Below are positions 25,545 to 34,606 of a DNA stretch of 59,769 nucleotides, in pieces (position 1 is the stretch's first letter; the number at the start of each line of letters is the position of its first letter). The DNA is from Latilactobacillus fuchuensis DSM 14340 = JCM 11249 (GTDB taxonomy: Bacteria; Bacillota; Bacilli; Lactobacillales; Lactobacillaceae), in the NCBI RefSeq assembly GCF_000615805.1, contig NZ_BAMJ01000010.1:1-59769 (forward strand), written 5' to 3'. A program made the position numbers and the translations under genes. The notes under the pieces were generated by a model. The model was not told where the DNA came from, made no database searches, and was given only the letters and a program-made list of their open reading frames with translations.

Positions 25545-26178
25545 CTACTGTTTCCCCCAAATCTACATTTATCGCATTTCTTAAATTCATTAAAAATGTT
25601 TCATACTCAATTTTATCGTAGTCGTTTACATCTAAACTTATTAATTGCCCTACACAAAAAGTTTGATAACCTCGTTCAATCGCCCTTGCCTTAAAAACCG
25701 AAAAGCTAGGCAAACCATCAATTCCAGTTTGATCCGGCACTAAATCACCATAATGATAATGATTCATTTTTAGTCCAAGGTGACGTGGGCCTTCTAGATC
25801 TCGCTTGGTAGCCCGTTCATATAATCGCTGAAGATCAGCCTCAAGTCGAACTGTAACCACTTGATAGCCATATTTATGACTTATTTTTTCCAACTGATTT
25901 TTTTGAAGATAACTAAACGGATAATCCGCAATAATCATTTTTTCTTTAGCCATCAGATATCCTAATACTTGATAAAACCGTTGGTAGGCTATATTATCTA
26001 ATTCACGTTTTTCATCAGGATTATCAAAGCCAATCTCATCATAAAGATGCTCCTTAATCCGGTCTAACGGAACGTTTGTTAACTCGGGGATACACTTCTT
26101 AATGATATTTTCGGTATAAGTTTTACCTGTTCCAGGAGCACCGGCCAATAATATCAACGTTTGATTATTCAATCGCAT
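25534..26178 (-). CDS. P-loop kinase-like ATPase (AAA_33 type)
   Basis: 214 residues. Walker A is [11 protein letters not shown] near the N terminus. A short Walker B-like [10 protein letters not shown] and an Arg-rich lid ([16 protein letters not shown]) follow, which is the layout of small-molecule kinases of the gluconate kinase/AAA_33 type rather than of AAA+ machines. In an operon of PTS and aldolases it may add a second phosphate to the imported sugar phosphate before aldol cleavage. That is inference. It overlaps deoC by 11 bases. Confidence 0.75.
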   Translation of the reverse strand: MRLNNQTLILLAGAPGTGKTYTENIIKKCIPELTNVPLDRIKEHLYDEIGFDNPDEKRELDNIAYQRFYQVLGYLMAKEKMIIADYPFSYLQKNQLEKISHKYGYQVVTVRLEADLQRLYERATKRDLEGPRHLGLKMNHYHYGDLVPDQTGIDGLPSFSVFKARAIERGYQTFCVGQLISLDVNDYDKIEYETFLMNLRNAINVDLGETVDGN

Positions 26179-26189
26179 ATTGTCACCTC

Positions 26190-27047
26190 TTACATGGTAG
26201 CTACTACCGATTTCTTATTTAAAAAGAGTCCCGTCTTATGATAGACAACATCATAAACCACTTGATTACATGGCATAATATTATTTCGTAAAGAATTATT
26301 TAACTCAGTATCTTCAAATTGTTTTTTTGCAGCCCGAGTCCAACCAACTAATAGTTCAGTTCCGACATTAAACTTCCGAATGCCATTTTCAGTTAACTGT
26401 GTATAATCGCTCTCGTCAACTCCCGTACCACCATGTATGACTAAGGGTTTAGTGATTAATGAATGCAATTCTTCAATTAGTGGGAAATTCAACTTAGTTT
26501 TAGATTGAAATTGTCCGTGATGCGTGCCAACACCTACTGCTAAAGCATCCACATCAACAGCATCTAAGAACGTTAAAGCTTGCTTAGGATCTGTATAGAC
26601 ACCCTCGGCAATCGTTACACCTTCTTCGGTACCGCCAATTGTTCCAATCTCACATTCAACTGAGACGTCCCTTGCATGTGCATATTCGACAACCCGTAAT
26701 GCTTTTTCGATATTTTCTCTAAGCGGTAATGCGGAACCATCAAACATCACTGAAGAGTAGCCAGCATCAATCGCTTCTTTAATATCATCAAATGATTTCG
26801 CATGATCTAAGTGCAACACAACATCTACTAAAAGATCATCCGCCATAGTTTTACAAACCGCTACAAAATTTTTCATGCCAACATACTGAGCTGTCGATAC
26901 ACTAGTTTGGATAATAATAGGTGAGCCAGCATCTTTAGCTGCTCTAATCATATCCGGAACCATTTCCAGATTATGTGCGTTGAATGCACCCACGGTATAG
27001 TTAATCCGTTCAGCCTCTGTCAAAACTTCTTTTAAATTCTTATACAT
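26190..27047 (-). CDS. Class II fructose/tagatose-bisphosphate aldolase family protein
   Basis: 285 residues, full length for the GatY/KbaY/IolJ/FbaA family. Zinc ligands are visible in LHLDHAKS, GTHHGQF and VIHGGTG, and the phosphate-binding GGTGVDESD loop is intact. It cleaves a ketose 1-phosphate or 1,6-bisphosphate to dihydroxyacetone phosphate and an aldehyde; the exact substrate (fructose, tagatose or a deoxy sugar acid) cannot be told. It lies 11 bases upstream of the P-loop kinase gene and 21 after the TPR-like gene. Confidence 0.88.
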   Translation of the reverse strand: MYKNLKEVLTEAERINYTVGAFNAHNLEMVPDMIRAAKDAGSPIIIQTSVSTAQYVGMKNFVAVCKTMADDLLVDVVLHLDHAKSFDDIKEAIDAGYSSVMFDGSALPLRENIEKALRVVEYAHARDVSVECEIGTIGGTEEGVTIAEGVYTDPKQALTFLDAVDVDALAVGVGTHHGQFQSKTKLNFPLIEELHSLITKPLVIHGGTGVDESDYTQLTENGIRKFNVGTELLVGWTRAAKKQFEDTELNNSLRNNIMPCNQVVYDVVYHKTGLFLNKKSVVATM

Positions 27048-27068
27048 AATAGTTATTTCCCTTCTCAG

Positions 27069-27461
27069 TTAAAAGTTTGATTTCATAACACGTTTAGAAA
27101 TTGCTAATAAATTGTCTGTTTTTGTTATCCATTTCTGAATACCCTCATTATTTTTTTCTTGCGCACTTTCTTTACGCTTGATTTCATACAAGTTAAGTAA
27201 ATTATTATAGGCAGTCCCAAACTGTTCTTTTGTTTCTAAACTCATTTCAAAAGCACTGATTGCATCATCAATTGCACCAAGTTTAACGTCATTTTCTCCA
27301 AGCTGATCATATAGTTGCGCTAAGTCTATATCACCACCAGCTTTAATCTTTTTATTCACCACTTCATTCATCCGTTGAATATCTAATCTTTCATCTGCAC
27401 TCAATGCTATTTCTGGAACTTTTTCTACAGTTGATTTAGATTTGAATAAATTTTTAAACAT
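27069..27461 (-). CDS. TPR-like protein in the PTS operon
   Basis: 130 residues, no signal peptide. A repeat-like DLAQLYDQLGENDVKLGAID then AISAFEMSLETKEQFG suggests one or two TPR-type helical hairpins. It sits between the PTS membrane component and the aldolase, so it may be an assembly or scaffold factor for this operon. I do not recognise a named family. Confidence 0.65.
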   Translation of the reverse strand: MFKNLFKSKSTVEKVPEIALSADERLDIQRMNEVVNKKIKAGGDIDLAQLYDQLGENDVKLGAIDDAISAFEMSLETKEQFGTAYNNLLNLYEIKRKESAQEKNNEGIQKWITKTDNLLAISKRVMKSNF

Positions 27462-27485
27462 ACTGCCACACCTCTCATAATCAAT

Positions 27486-28769
27486 TTAAACCGCTTTAAG
27501 GATTGGCCCAATTATCCATGCGTACATCAAAGCTGCCATAATCGTATCTGAATCGGTCGCAGACGCATTTACAAATCCAAAACTCGTCAATGCCGTTACA
27601 AGTAGTGCTGGCAATAGTGTAATGAATAATCCGTGAACAATCCCACCAATAATCGCACCTCGGCGTCCTCCGACAACATTCCCAAAAATCCCAGCCGTGC
27701 CACCGGCAAAGAAATTAGTCAACATGCCTGGTAGAATAACAGCTAAACCAAAGACTGGCATTAAAAACATCCCAATGACCGTTCCAATAGTTGTCGTGAT
27801 GAAACCAAGAATTACCGAATTAGGTGCATATGGAAAGAGAACCGGACAATCTAATGCTGGTTTTGCATTTGGTACTAATTTCATCGCAATCCCTCTAAAT
27901 GCTGGTACAATTTCACCCAGTAGTAAGCGAACTCCTGCTAACAAGACAAAAACTCCAACAACAAATTGAATGCCTTGCATAAAAGCATTCATAATATAGT
28001 TAGTCGTTCCAGATCCGGCCCACTTAGGCCCTGCAAAAGCTGCTGTAATCATATAAAGTGGTACCATTATGACCGCAATAGATAGATAAGTGTCTTGTAA
28101 AAATTCCATTGATTTAGGTAACTTTAAATCTTCGACTGATTTTTTATTCTCACCACGTTCACCAAATACATAGGCGGTCCCTGCCTCGACTAAATAACCA
28201 ATCGTACAAAAGTGACCTAGCGCAATTGCATCATTACCTGTAATTTTACGAACAAATGGTTGGGCCGCCGCTGGCATTGCGACCGCAAAAATCCCACCTA
28301 TAATACTGCCTAACAAAACCGTCCACATACCACCTAATCCTGCTATTTTCCCGCCAACAACTGTCATGGTTGCCATCCATAATAAGGCTTGGCCTGTTAG
28401 AAAAATATATTTAAACGGTGAAAATCGTGCAATTAGTATATTTACGATAAAAATACCCAGAAAAGTAAAAGCAATTTCATTCCCTAATCCAAGCGTATTC
28501 ATCGCCTGCCCATTAATTGCTTCAATACTTGGAACAACCCCATTCAAGTGAAAAGCGTGTTGAAATATCTTTCCAAAATAGGTTAGACTGCCAACAATAA
28601 TCGCAGACCCCGCGGATAATACTTGAAAACCCAATAATGTTTTAAAGGTTCCGGTTAATACTGAACCCGTTGATTTCCGTTGTAATACCAGCCCTAACAT
28701 CGCAATTAAAGCAATTGTAATTGCAGCTTGCGTTAAAATATTCTTAATAATAAAATCGATTACGCCCAC
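27486..28769 (-). CDS. PTS EIIC component, ascorbate (UlaA/SgaT) type
   Basis: 427-residue membrane protein with about eleven helices and GTG start (SD GAGGAGG). It belongs to the UlaA/SgaT superfamily: VPSIEAINGQAMNTLGLG, GHFCTIGYLVEAGTAY, GEIVPAFRGIA and LFPYAPNSVILG are diagnostic. It would carry an unknown polyol or sugar acid. No UlaD/E/F or UlaG enzymes follow, so ascorbate itself is unlikely. Confidence 0.88.
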   Translation of the reverse strand: MGVIDFIIKNILTQAAITIALIAMLGLVLQRKSTGSVLTGTFKTLLGFQVLSAGSAIIVGSLTYFGKIFQHAFHLNGVVPSIEAINGQAMNTLGLGNEIAFTFLGIFIVNILIARFSPFKYIFLTGQALLWMATMTVVGGKIAGLGGMWTVLLGSIIGGIFAVAMPAAAQPFVRKITGNDAIALGHFCTIGYLVEAGTAYVFGERGENKKSVEDLKLPKSMEFLQDTYLSIAVIMVPLYMITAAFAGPKWAGSGTTNYIMNAFMQGIQFVVGVFVLLAGVRLLLGEIVPAFRGIAMKLVPNAKPALDCPVLFPYAPNSVILGFITTTIGTVIGMFLMPVFGLAVILPGMLTNFFAGGTAGIFGNVVGGRRGAIIGGIVHGLFITLLPALLVTALTSFGFVNASATDSDTIMAALMYAWIIGPILKAV

Positions 28770-28798
28770 GTTAATGACCTCCTCTATTCTTATTCCTT

Positions 28799-29101
28799 TT
28801 AGTTAGACAATTCTTTAATAACGGGTACTAATTTTGCTTCAATTTCTTTTTCATCAACTATATTGTGTAGATATACCATTTTGATTGCTGAATCTAATTC
28901 GTACTTTTCGAATTGCGTTTTAAAATTCTCTGCTGATACAATAATGTCCGTCCGTAATCCTGGAGATGATGAAATAGCTTCATGTTCAAGATCTTCCTCT
29001 AAACCCAATCTGTTCAATACATCTTCAGTGACCATTTGACATGCTAATGAGCTACCTAGTCCTGCACCACAAATAAAATATATTTTTAATTTTTTAGCCA
29101 T
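28799..29101 (-). CDS. PTS EIIB component, ascorbate/galactitol type
   Basis: 100 residues. The phosphorylated Cys lies in YFICGAGLGSSLACQM at residue about 11. It receives phosphate from EIIA and passes it to the sugar bound by EIIC. Its ATG lies one base after the regulator stop, with the SD (AAGGAGA) inside the regulator's last codons, so expression is tied to the regulator gene. Confidence 0.9.
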   Translation of the reverse strand: MAKKLKIYFICGAGLGSSLACQMVTEDVLNRLGLEEDLEHEAISSSPGLRTDIIVSAENFKTQFEKYELDSAIKMVYLHNIVDEKEIEAKLVPVIKELSN

Positions 29102-29102
29102 T

Positions 29103-31211
29103 TTAATCTTCTCCTTCTTCTATTTCAGTATCAAAAAGTAACTCCTTGAATTGCTGGACATCAACCTGTTTGCTTAATTCATGAACCTTATCTTGATTAT
29201 TAATCAACTGGACGATCGCCTTCATAACATTCAAATGCGAATAGTTATCAACGGCCGATAAACAGAAGATAATATCAACCGGATCATTCTCCGGATTACC
29301 AAAATTAACTGGTTTTTTTAACGTCGTTATTGAAACACCTAATTTATTGGCACCATCTTCCGGACGCGCATGCGCTAATGCAATTGATGGCCCAATCACG
29401 ATGTAAGGTCCAAACTCTTTAACTGAATTAATCATGGCATCAATATATTTAGTGGTAATAAAACCTTGCTTCACTAATGGTTGCGCAGAAACTTCAATTG
29501 CTTCTTGCCAATTTTTTACATCTTGATTAAGTTGAATTTGATTATTCGTAATAATGTCTTTTAACATTGGTTGAACCTCCCTTTCGTTAATATTTAAATG
29601 ATTCTCATAAAATATCTGCTGCAGCTGAGATACTAAATTTTTACTAACAGCGATTTCACTATTTTTGAGTTGTACTAAAACCTCGTTAAAAAGTTTTGTT
29701 GGATCAACAGAAGCACTTTTATATCTTGATAAATCAGCGTATTTTAATAAAAAGGCGTTTGCTTTTTCAAAATCTTTTTCAGTTGGAATCGGGCTTAATT
29801 GCATACTGGGTATACCTTCGATATCAATATCAACCGTCTTAAAAACTAAATCAATTCGAAGTTTCTTTAAGATGTTTACTTCAACAATACTTAAAACGGT
29901 CATGACCTCAACGGCAAAATATTCTTCTAACTTAGCAGCTAATAATTTACCCGTTGCCATCCCATAATTACAGACAATTGCAATTCGATATTTAACATTC
30001 CGTTGCTTACTAATTTCAACTTGTGCTGCTGAAAAATACATAGCAAGATAACCATTCTCATCATCCGAAAGTACTAAATCGTATTGGTTTTCAAGTGAAT
30101 TTGTGTATTCACATACAGCCGTAAATATTTCAGGATAACTCTGTTTAATGGTATTTTTTAATGGATTAAATGCATTTAAATCCTGCTCATACCGAATTAA
30201 TAAACTCGATATATGGTAATATACTTCTTCAAATAAATTCTCACTTTTAGAAAACGGCAATTTTAAACTCTTTTCCATTGATTCAATTAATGAAATACTA
30301 ATAACTTGTGATTTCATCCAATTATCAAGCGCCATATCTTCATTTTTATCAAAACTCGCCATAATAAAAGCCATATACTTTATTTCAGCAGTATTATCAA
30401 TTACTAAACTAAAATTAGCAATTAATGTATTAATATATTGAGATTGCCGTGAATTTAATTCAATATTTTCAGCACTTAATTCATCCTCTATAAAATGGCC
30501 GTTCTTGATGCGAATTATCCAAATTAGAGTCAACATTATCGCTTGATACCGATAATTATCATTTGCAATTAAATTTCCTTTTTCAAAAATACATTTAATT
30601 TTACGATCAATTAATTGTAGATTTTGATAAGGAAAATCAGTTCTCAATCGATCAATTAAATCGTTACTTTCAATCGATGTTTTATCAAAAAGAGTATTTC
30701 TATTGATCTGACGAATAATTAAATCACAAAACACCATTCTGATTGTTCGCTCATTACCAGCTACATGGGCACCATTTTTAAGATCGGTTGTTAGTTCTAG
30801 ATTGTAGGGTTTTAGTAATGCTCTTAAATCACGCATATCACTGTCCATCGTACTTTTACTAATTATTAATTGTTCTTGGACGTCGATAATAAATACCGGT
30901 TCTTTTGATATTAGAAAAGAAAGTAATAAATAAAGTAATCGCTGTTGAGGATTAAGGTAATTCTGGTTTCTATCAGATAAAATAACTTGCAATGCTTGTT
31001 CTCGTTGCTGATCTCCTAGTAACTGATTATTAATCATTCCCTTTTTCACTTGAAATAACGGTAATTGATTGCTGGCCAGCAAATCATTAATTTCTCGTAC
31101 TTCATTTCTAATCGTCCTTGGTGTCACTTTAAATTGAGTCGCTAGAACATCAATTGGATCCGAATCGATGTTTACTAATACGCTTAAAAGATTTTTTAAT
31201 CGCTCTCGCAT
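29103..31211 (-). CDS. PRD-containing transcriptional activator with EIIB-like and EIIA domains (LicR/MtlR-type)
   Basis: 702 residues. N-terminal winged helix (VLATQFKVTPRTIRNEV), a second HTH-like part, then two PTS-regulation domains (about residues 180-395, each with a His), an EIIB-Gat-like part with Cys in AIVCNYGMATGKLLA, and a C-terminal EIIA domain with the active His at about 614 in ALAHARPEDG. Such proteins activate their own PTS operon, depending on phosphorylation. No separate EIIA gene exists in the operon, so this EIIA may also phosphorylate EIIB. A promoter and an overlapping CcpA site precede it. Confidence 0.9.
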   Translation of the reverse strand: MRERLKNLLSVLVNIDSDPIDVLATQFKVTPRTIRNEVREINDLLASNQLPLFQVKKGMINNQLLGDQQREQALQVILSDRNQNYLNPQQRLLYLLLSFLISKEPVFIIDVQEQLIISKSTMDSDMRDLRALLKPYNLELTTDLKNGAHVAGNERTIRMVFCDLIIRQINRNTLFDKTSIESNDLIDRLRTDFPYQNLQLIDRKIKCIFEKGNLIANDNYRYQAIMLTLIWIIRIKNGHFIEDELSAENIELNSRQSQYINTLIANFSLVIDNTAEIKYMAFIMASFDKNEDMALDNWMKSQVISISLIESMEKSLKLPFSKSENLFEEVYYHISSLLIRYEQDLNAFNPLKNTIKQSYPEIFTAVCEYTNSLENQYDLVLSDDENGYLAMYFSAAQVEISKQRNVKYRIAIVCNYGMATGKLLAAKLEEYFAVEVMTVLSIVEVNILKKLRIDLVFKTVDIDIEGIPSMQLSPIPTEKDFEKANAFLLKYADLSRYKSASVDPTKLFNEVLVQLKNSEIAVSKNLVSQLQQIFYENHLNINEREVQPMLKDIITNNQIQLNQDVKNWQEAIEVSAQPLVKQGFITTKYIDAMINSVKEFGPYIVIGPSIALAHARPEDGANKLGVSITTLKKPVNFGNPENDPVDIIFCLSAVDNYSHLNVMKAIVQLINNQDKVHELSKQVDVQQFKELLFDTEIEEGED

Positions 31212-31238
31212 ATTCCTTCACCCCACACTTACATCTTA

Positions 31239-31252
31239 AGTAATCGCTTACA
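31239..31252 (-). promoter_or_regulatory. cre (CcpA) site of the PTS/aldolase operon
   Basis: Minus-strand TGTAAGCGATTACT fits the cre consensus TGWAANCGNTNWCA except at the last base. It directly follows the -10 box, a position that would block transcription when glucose is present. Confidence 0.7.
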
Positions 31253-31281
31253 TTTATAAAAGTAGAACTTGTTTCTTTCAA
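31253..31281 (-). promoter_or_regulatory. Promoter of the PTS/aldolase operon
   Basis: TTGAAA (31276-31281), 17-base spacer, TATAAA (31253-31258), immediately before the cre site and about 40 bases upstream of the regulator start. Confidence 0.6.
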
Positions 31282-31420
31282 TTCATTGTACAAACTACAC
31301 CTCTTCATTTACCCATTTTAAAGAAAATATATAAGCCTCCCTATTAGAAATATTATATTCTAGAAATCTCATATGAAAATATAACCTTTTCTAATTCAGA
31401 TTTGTATTCAATTGGTACAA

Positions 31421-31463
31421 AAAGAGCCTATTCCCTCAAAACTTCAAAGGAAACAGGCTCTTT
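31421..31463. terminator. Terminator after guaA
   Basis: AAAGAGCCT pairs with AGGCTCTTT, and inner TTCC with GGAA, then T-rich on the minus strand. Confidence 0.85.
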
Positions 31464-31478
31464 ATTTAATCTATCTTG

Positions 31479-33032
31479 TCACTCCCACTCTACCGTAGCA
31501 GGTGGCTTGCTCGTTATATCATACACGATGCGATTGACGTGATCGACTTCGTTGACGATGCGGACTGAAACTTTTTGTAAGACGTCCCAAGGTAATCTTG
31601 AGAAGTCCGCAGTCATGCCATCAATTGAGTTGACGGCGCGAATGCCGACAGTGTAATCGTAAGTTCGGCCATCACCCATGACGCCGACACTGCGGATGCC
31701 AGGTAAGACGGTGAAATATTGCCAAACTTCTTTATCGAGGCCGGCTAAAGCAAATTCTTCGCGGAGAATGAAATCACTGTCGCGGACAATCTTCAACTTG
31801 TCTTCAGTGACTGCACCGAGAACCCGAATCCCAAGACCAGGGCCTGGGAATGGTTGGCGCCAAACAAGTGGATGTGGCATGCCCAATTTTTCACCTAATT
31901 CACGAACTTCATCTTTAAATAACGTCTTTAAAGGTTCGATTAAGCTAAATTGCATGTCGTCTGGTAAACCACCGACGTTATGATGTGATTTGATGGTCGT
32001 GGCAGTACTCGTTCCACTTTCGATGATATCGGTATACAAAGTCCCTTGGGCTAAGAAATCAATCCCGTTTAACTTCGTGGCTTCTTCATCAAAAACTTGG
32101 ATAAATTCGTTACCGATAATCTTCCGTTTCTTTTCAGGATCAGAAACACCCTCCAATTTAGTCATGAAACGTTCACGCGCATCGACTTGAATGATATTCA
32201 AACCGAATTTGCCGCCTAAACTAGTCATGACGTCTTCAACTTCGCCCTTACGGAGTAAACCGTGATCAACGAAGATGCTGACTAATTGGTCACCAATCGC
32301 GCGGTGTAACAAGACACCAACGACTGATGAATCAACGCCACCTGATAAACCAAGCAAGACTTTTTTGTCACCGACCGTTTCGCGAATCTGAGCGATTTGC
32401 ATGTCGATGAAATCAGACATTGTCCAGTTGTTTTCAGCACCACAAACGTTGAAGGCAAAATTCTTAAGAATTTCGTTCCCAAATTGCGTGTTTTGAACTT
32501 CAGTATGAAATTGAATGCCGTAAATCTGTTTAGCTCGGTTTTCAATGGCTGTAAATGGCGTGTTATCACTTTCAGCAACGGTGACGAAACCGGCTGGAAT
32601 TGACGTTACTTTATCGCCATGACTCATCCAAACAGTTTGTTTTTCAGGAAGACCCTTGAACAAATCGCTGTCTTTGTCAGTCACGGTGATTTCAGCTTTA
32701 CCGTATTCACGTTCAGTTGACGCTTCAACGCTGCCGCCATTTTTATAACTGATCAATTGCATCCCGTAACAAATTCCGAGAATTGGAATCCCTAATTCAA
32801 AAATTTCAGGATCCACTGAAAAAGCACCATCATCATAGACGCTCATTGGGCCGCCTGAGAAAACAATCCCTTTAGGGGCGATCTTCTTGATTTCTGCTGC
32901 GGTTGTCGTATTAGGCATCAATTCTGAGAAGATACCAAATTCACGAATCCGACGGGTAATCAGTTGATTATACTGACTACCGTAATCCAAGACGATAATT
33001 TTATCAAAATCTTGCATGTCTGTTTGGGCCAA
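31479..33032 (-). CDS. guaA: GMP synthase (glutamine-hydrolysing)
   Basis: 517 residues from a TTG start at 33032 (SD AGGAG eight bases before), rather than the GTG nine bases upstream. It converts XMP to GMP. Residues about 10-200 are the class I glutamine amidotransferase with Cys in GICYGMQL and the HTE of FHTEVQ; about 205-390 the ATP-pyrophosphatase ([10 protein letters not shown]-loop); the rest the dimerisation domain ending [10 protein letters not shown]. All hallmarks are intact. It has a strong promoter and a terminator and stands alone between the PTS operon and coaA. Confidence 0.97.
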   Translation of the reverse strand: MAQTDMQDFDKIIVLDYGSQYNQLITRRIREFGIFSELMPNTTTAAEIKKIAPKGIVFSGGPMSVYDDGAFSVDPEIFELGIPILGICYGMQLISYKNGGSVEASTEREYGKAEITVTDKDSDLFKGLPEKQTVWMSHGDKVTSIPAGFVTVAESDNTPFTAIENRAKQIYGIQFHTEVQNTQFGNEILKNFAFNVCGAENNWTMSDFIDMQIAQIRETVGDKKVLLGLSGGVDSSVVGVLLHRAIGDQLVSIFVDHGLLRKGEVEDVMTSLGGKFGLNIIQVDARERFMTKLEGVSDPEKKRKIIGNEFIQVFDEEATKLNGIDFLAQGTLYTDIIESGTSTATTIKSHHNVGGLPDDMQFSLIEPLKTLFKDEVRELGEKLGMPHPLVWRQPFPGPGLGIRVLGAVTEDKLKIVRDSDFILREEFALAGLDKEVWQYFTVLPGIRSVGVMGDGRTYDYTVGIRAVNSIDGMTADFSRLPWDVLQKVSVRIVNEVDHVNRIVYDITSKPPATVEWE

Positions 33033-33098
33033 ACCACTCACTCCTTTTTTATAAAAGCTGCATACTACTAACGCTAATTAATTATTTATATTGTATTT

Positions 33099-33127
33099 AT
33101 TTTACTGATAGTTTATGAAAACGTCAA
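33099..33127 (-). promoter_or_regulatory. Promoter of guaA
   Basis: TTGACG (33122-33127), 17-base spacer, TAAAAT (33099-33104). No purine riboswitch is seen between it and guaA. Confidence 0.65.
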
Positions 33128-33166
33128 TGGATTGACAGCATTACTTTGAAAAATCTCATTCTAAGA

Positions 33167-34096
33167 TCAATATTTCCGTAGAAATACCTTGTCAATCACG
33201 TGATGTTTCGTTTTATGCAAAATAACATCAGCCCGATTGCGGGTCGGTAAAATATAATCGTTCAGATTACGCAGGTTAATATCGCGCCAAACCCGTCGCG
33301 CCATTTTAAAGGCGCTGGCCCGGTCACTAATCGCGTACGGGTAATAATAATTGGTCGGATCATCCTTGGCCAAATCGAGTAACAAATCAAAGCGTTCCAA
33401 AAACCACTTCTCAATCAACGTCGGTTGCGCATCGACGTAGACCGAAAAATCGAAGAAATCGCTGATGTAAATTTGTTCGGTCGACGGCAACTGTAAAACG
33501 TTGATGCCTTCGACAATCAGGATATCCGGATCATCAATCACGTCGAATTCATCGGGCACGATATCGTAAATCTGGTGTGAATACTGGGGTGCTTTGACCG
33601 GCCCGATATTATTTTTGACTTCATTCATGAAATTAATCAGTTTTGGCATATCATAACTTTCGGGGAAGCCTTTTTTATCCAGAATCCCCTTTTGTTTGAG
33701 AACGGTGGTTGGGTACAAGAAGCCATCGGTCGTAATCATCTGGACCTTTTTATCCGGATAGACCCGGCTCAATAGTAATTGTAGTAAACGGGCCGTCGTA
33801 CTCTTGCCGACAGCGACACTGCCGGCAATCCCGATGACAAAGGGTGTCTTGTGTGATTGAATATTCAGAAATGTTGATTTCTGGGTTTGTTGTTGTTGGA
33901 ATTGATCAAAATTAATTTGTAATAAATGACGGAGTGGAATGTAGATATCGCTGACATCGGCCAGTGAGATCCGATCGTTCAAACCACTGATCTGTTGCAA
34001 TTCGGCAGCGGTCACGTCGGTAAATTCTTGGCCGTGACCATGAAACGTCTGCCATTCATCCCGCGAGATTTCGTAATAATTCATCTCGTTTTTCAT
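33167..34096 (-). CDS. coaA: Pantothenate kinase, type I
   Basis: 309 residues, the standard PanK-I length. It phosphorylates pantothenate, the first step of coenzyme A synthesis. The P-loop GIAGSVAVGKSTTA (about residue 90), MITTDGFLYP and the acceptor-binding NYYYPYAIS are conserved, and VEGINVLQL is typical of the bacterial CoaA family. ATG 34096 has SD AGGAGG nine bases upstream. Confidence 0.95.
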   Translation of the reverse strand: MKNEMNYYEISRDEWQTFHGHGQEFTDVTAAELQQISGLNDRISLADVSDIYIPLRHLLQINFDQFQQQQTQKSTFLNIQSHKTPFVIGIAGSVAVGKSTTARLLQLLLSRVYPDKKVQMITTDGFLYPTTVLKQKGILDKKGFPESYDMPKLINFMNEVKNNIGPVKAPQYSHQIYDIVPDEFDVIDDPDILIVEGINVLQLPSTEQIYISDFFDFSVYVDAQPTLIEKWFLERFDLLLDLAKDDPTNYYYPYAISDRASAFKMARRVWRDINLRNLNDYILPTRNRADVILHKTKHHVIDKVFLRKY

Positions 34097-34241
34097 GCTG
34101 GTTATCCTCCTGGAAATTAACTAGGTGCTAAACGTTTTCATTCTACCATAGTTCGGCCAAAATCAACGCGAAAATCCCGAAAAAACAACGATTTGTCACT
34201 TTTATCTGTAAAAAGGCAAGCGCGGGCACGCGTTCAATAAA

Positions 34242-34357
34242 AACGGCGGTGGCATAAGTCGTCAAATTCTGATATTAAACGAACAGTCTTCTTTAACGCG
34301 CGCCAGAAGGCATCAATCTCCGTTCAAATCAAAAATAACTGATAGGCAATTGATAAC
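34242..34357. repeat. Intergenic repeat, A-type left block (copy R4)
   Basis: GGCATAAGTCGTCAA..TGATATTAAACGAA..ACGCGCGCCAGAA matches the left block of the units at 5522 and 8414. The central hairpin is absent: the sequence goes directly to GATAGGCAATTGATAAC and then into a GTGC unit. Confidence 0.7.
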
Positions 34358-34472
34358 GTGCTTTTGAGTAGCAACAACCTCCGCTTAACCTAAAATTCCC
34401 CAATTATCTTAAAATCAAGACAACTGGGGAATTTTCTGTTAATGCTCGGTTGCTACCCGCAACTCAACACAC
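34358..34472. repeat. GTGC palindromic unit, type C (copy R4)
   Basis: About 115 bp. Its arms recur inverted at 39259-39362: GTAGCAAC, GCTTAACC and, on the other side, TTAATGCTCGGTTGCTACCCGC. The core stem AAAATTCCCCAATTATCTT / AAGACAACTGGGGAATTTT is unlike the core of the second type-C copy, although both are self-complementary. Confidence 0.75.
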
Positions 34473-34485
34473 TTACTTCTTTAAC

Positions 34486-34598
34486 GTGCCAACATCCACT
34501 GATTCCTGTGCTTAGCGACGTTTCGTAAACAAGCCCATAAACCGGCCTTATTCACGAAACTAGGCTAATGCTCAGAATCAAACCGTAGCTGTCGGCAC
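34486..34598. repeat. GTGC palindromic unit, type E, at the helD 3' end
   Basis: 113 bp with ends GTGCC and GGCAC. The core stem GTTTCGTAAACAAGCCC / GGCCTTATTCACGAAAC (34520-34560) and arms CTTAGC / GCTAATGC are complementary. Together with 34242-34472 it fills most of the 510-base gap between coaA and helD. Confidence 0.7.
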
Positions 34599-34606
34599 TC
34601 AGTCGT

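Noticed and set aside
27486-29101. Ascorbate utilisation operon
   Set aside because: Only the transporter resembles Ula; the degradative enzymes are absent.
33042-33166. Possible purine riboswitch before guaA
   Set aside because: No conserved aptamer core (three-helix junction words) seen; only a promoter and SD.
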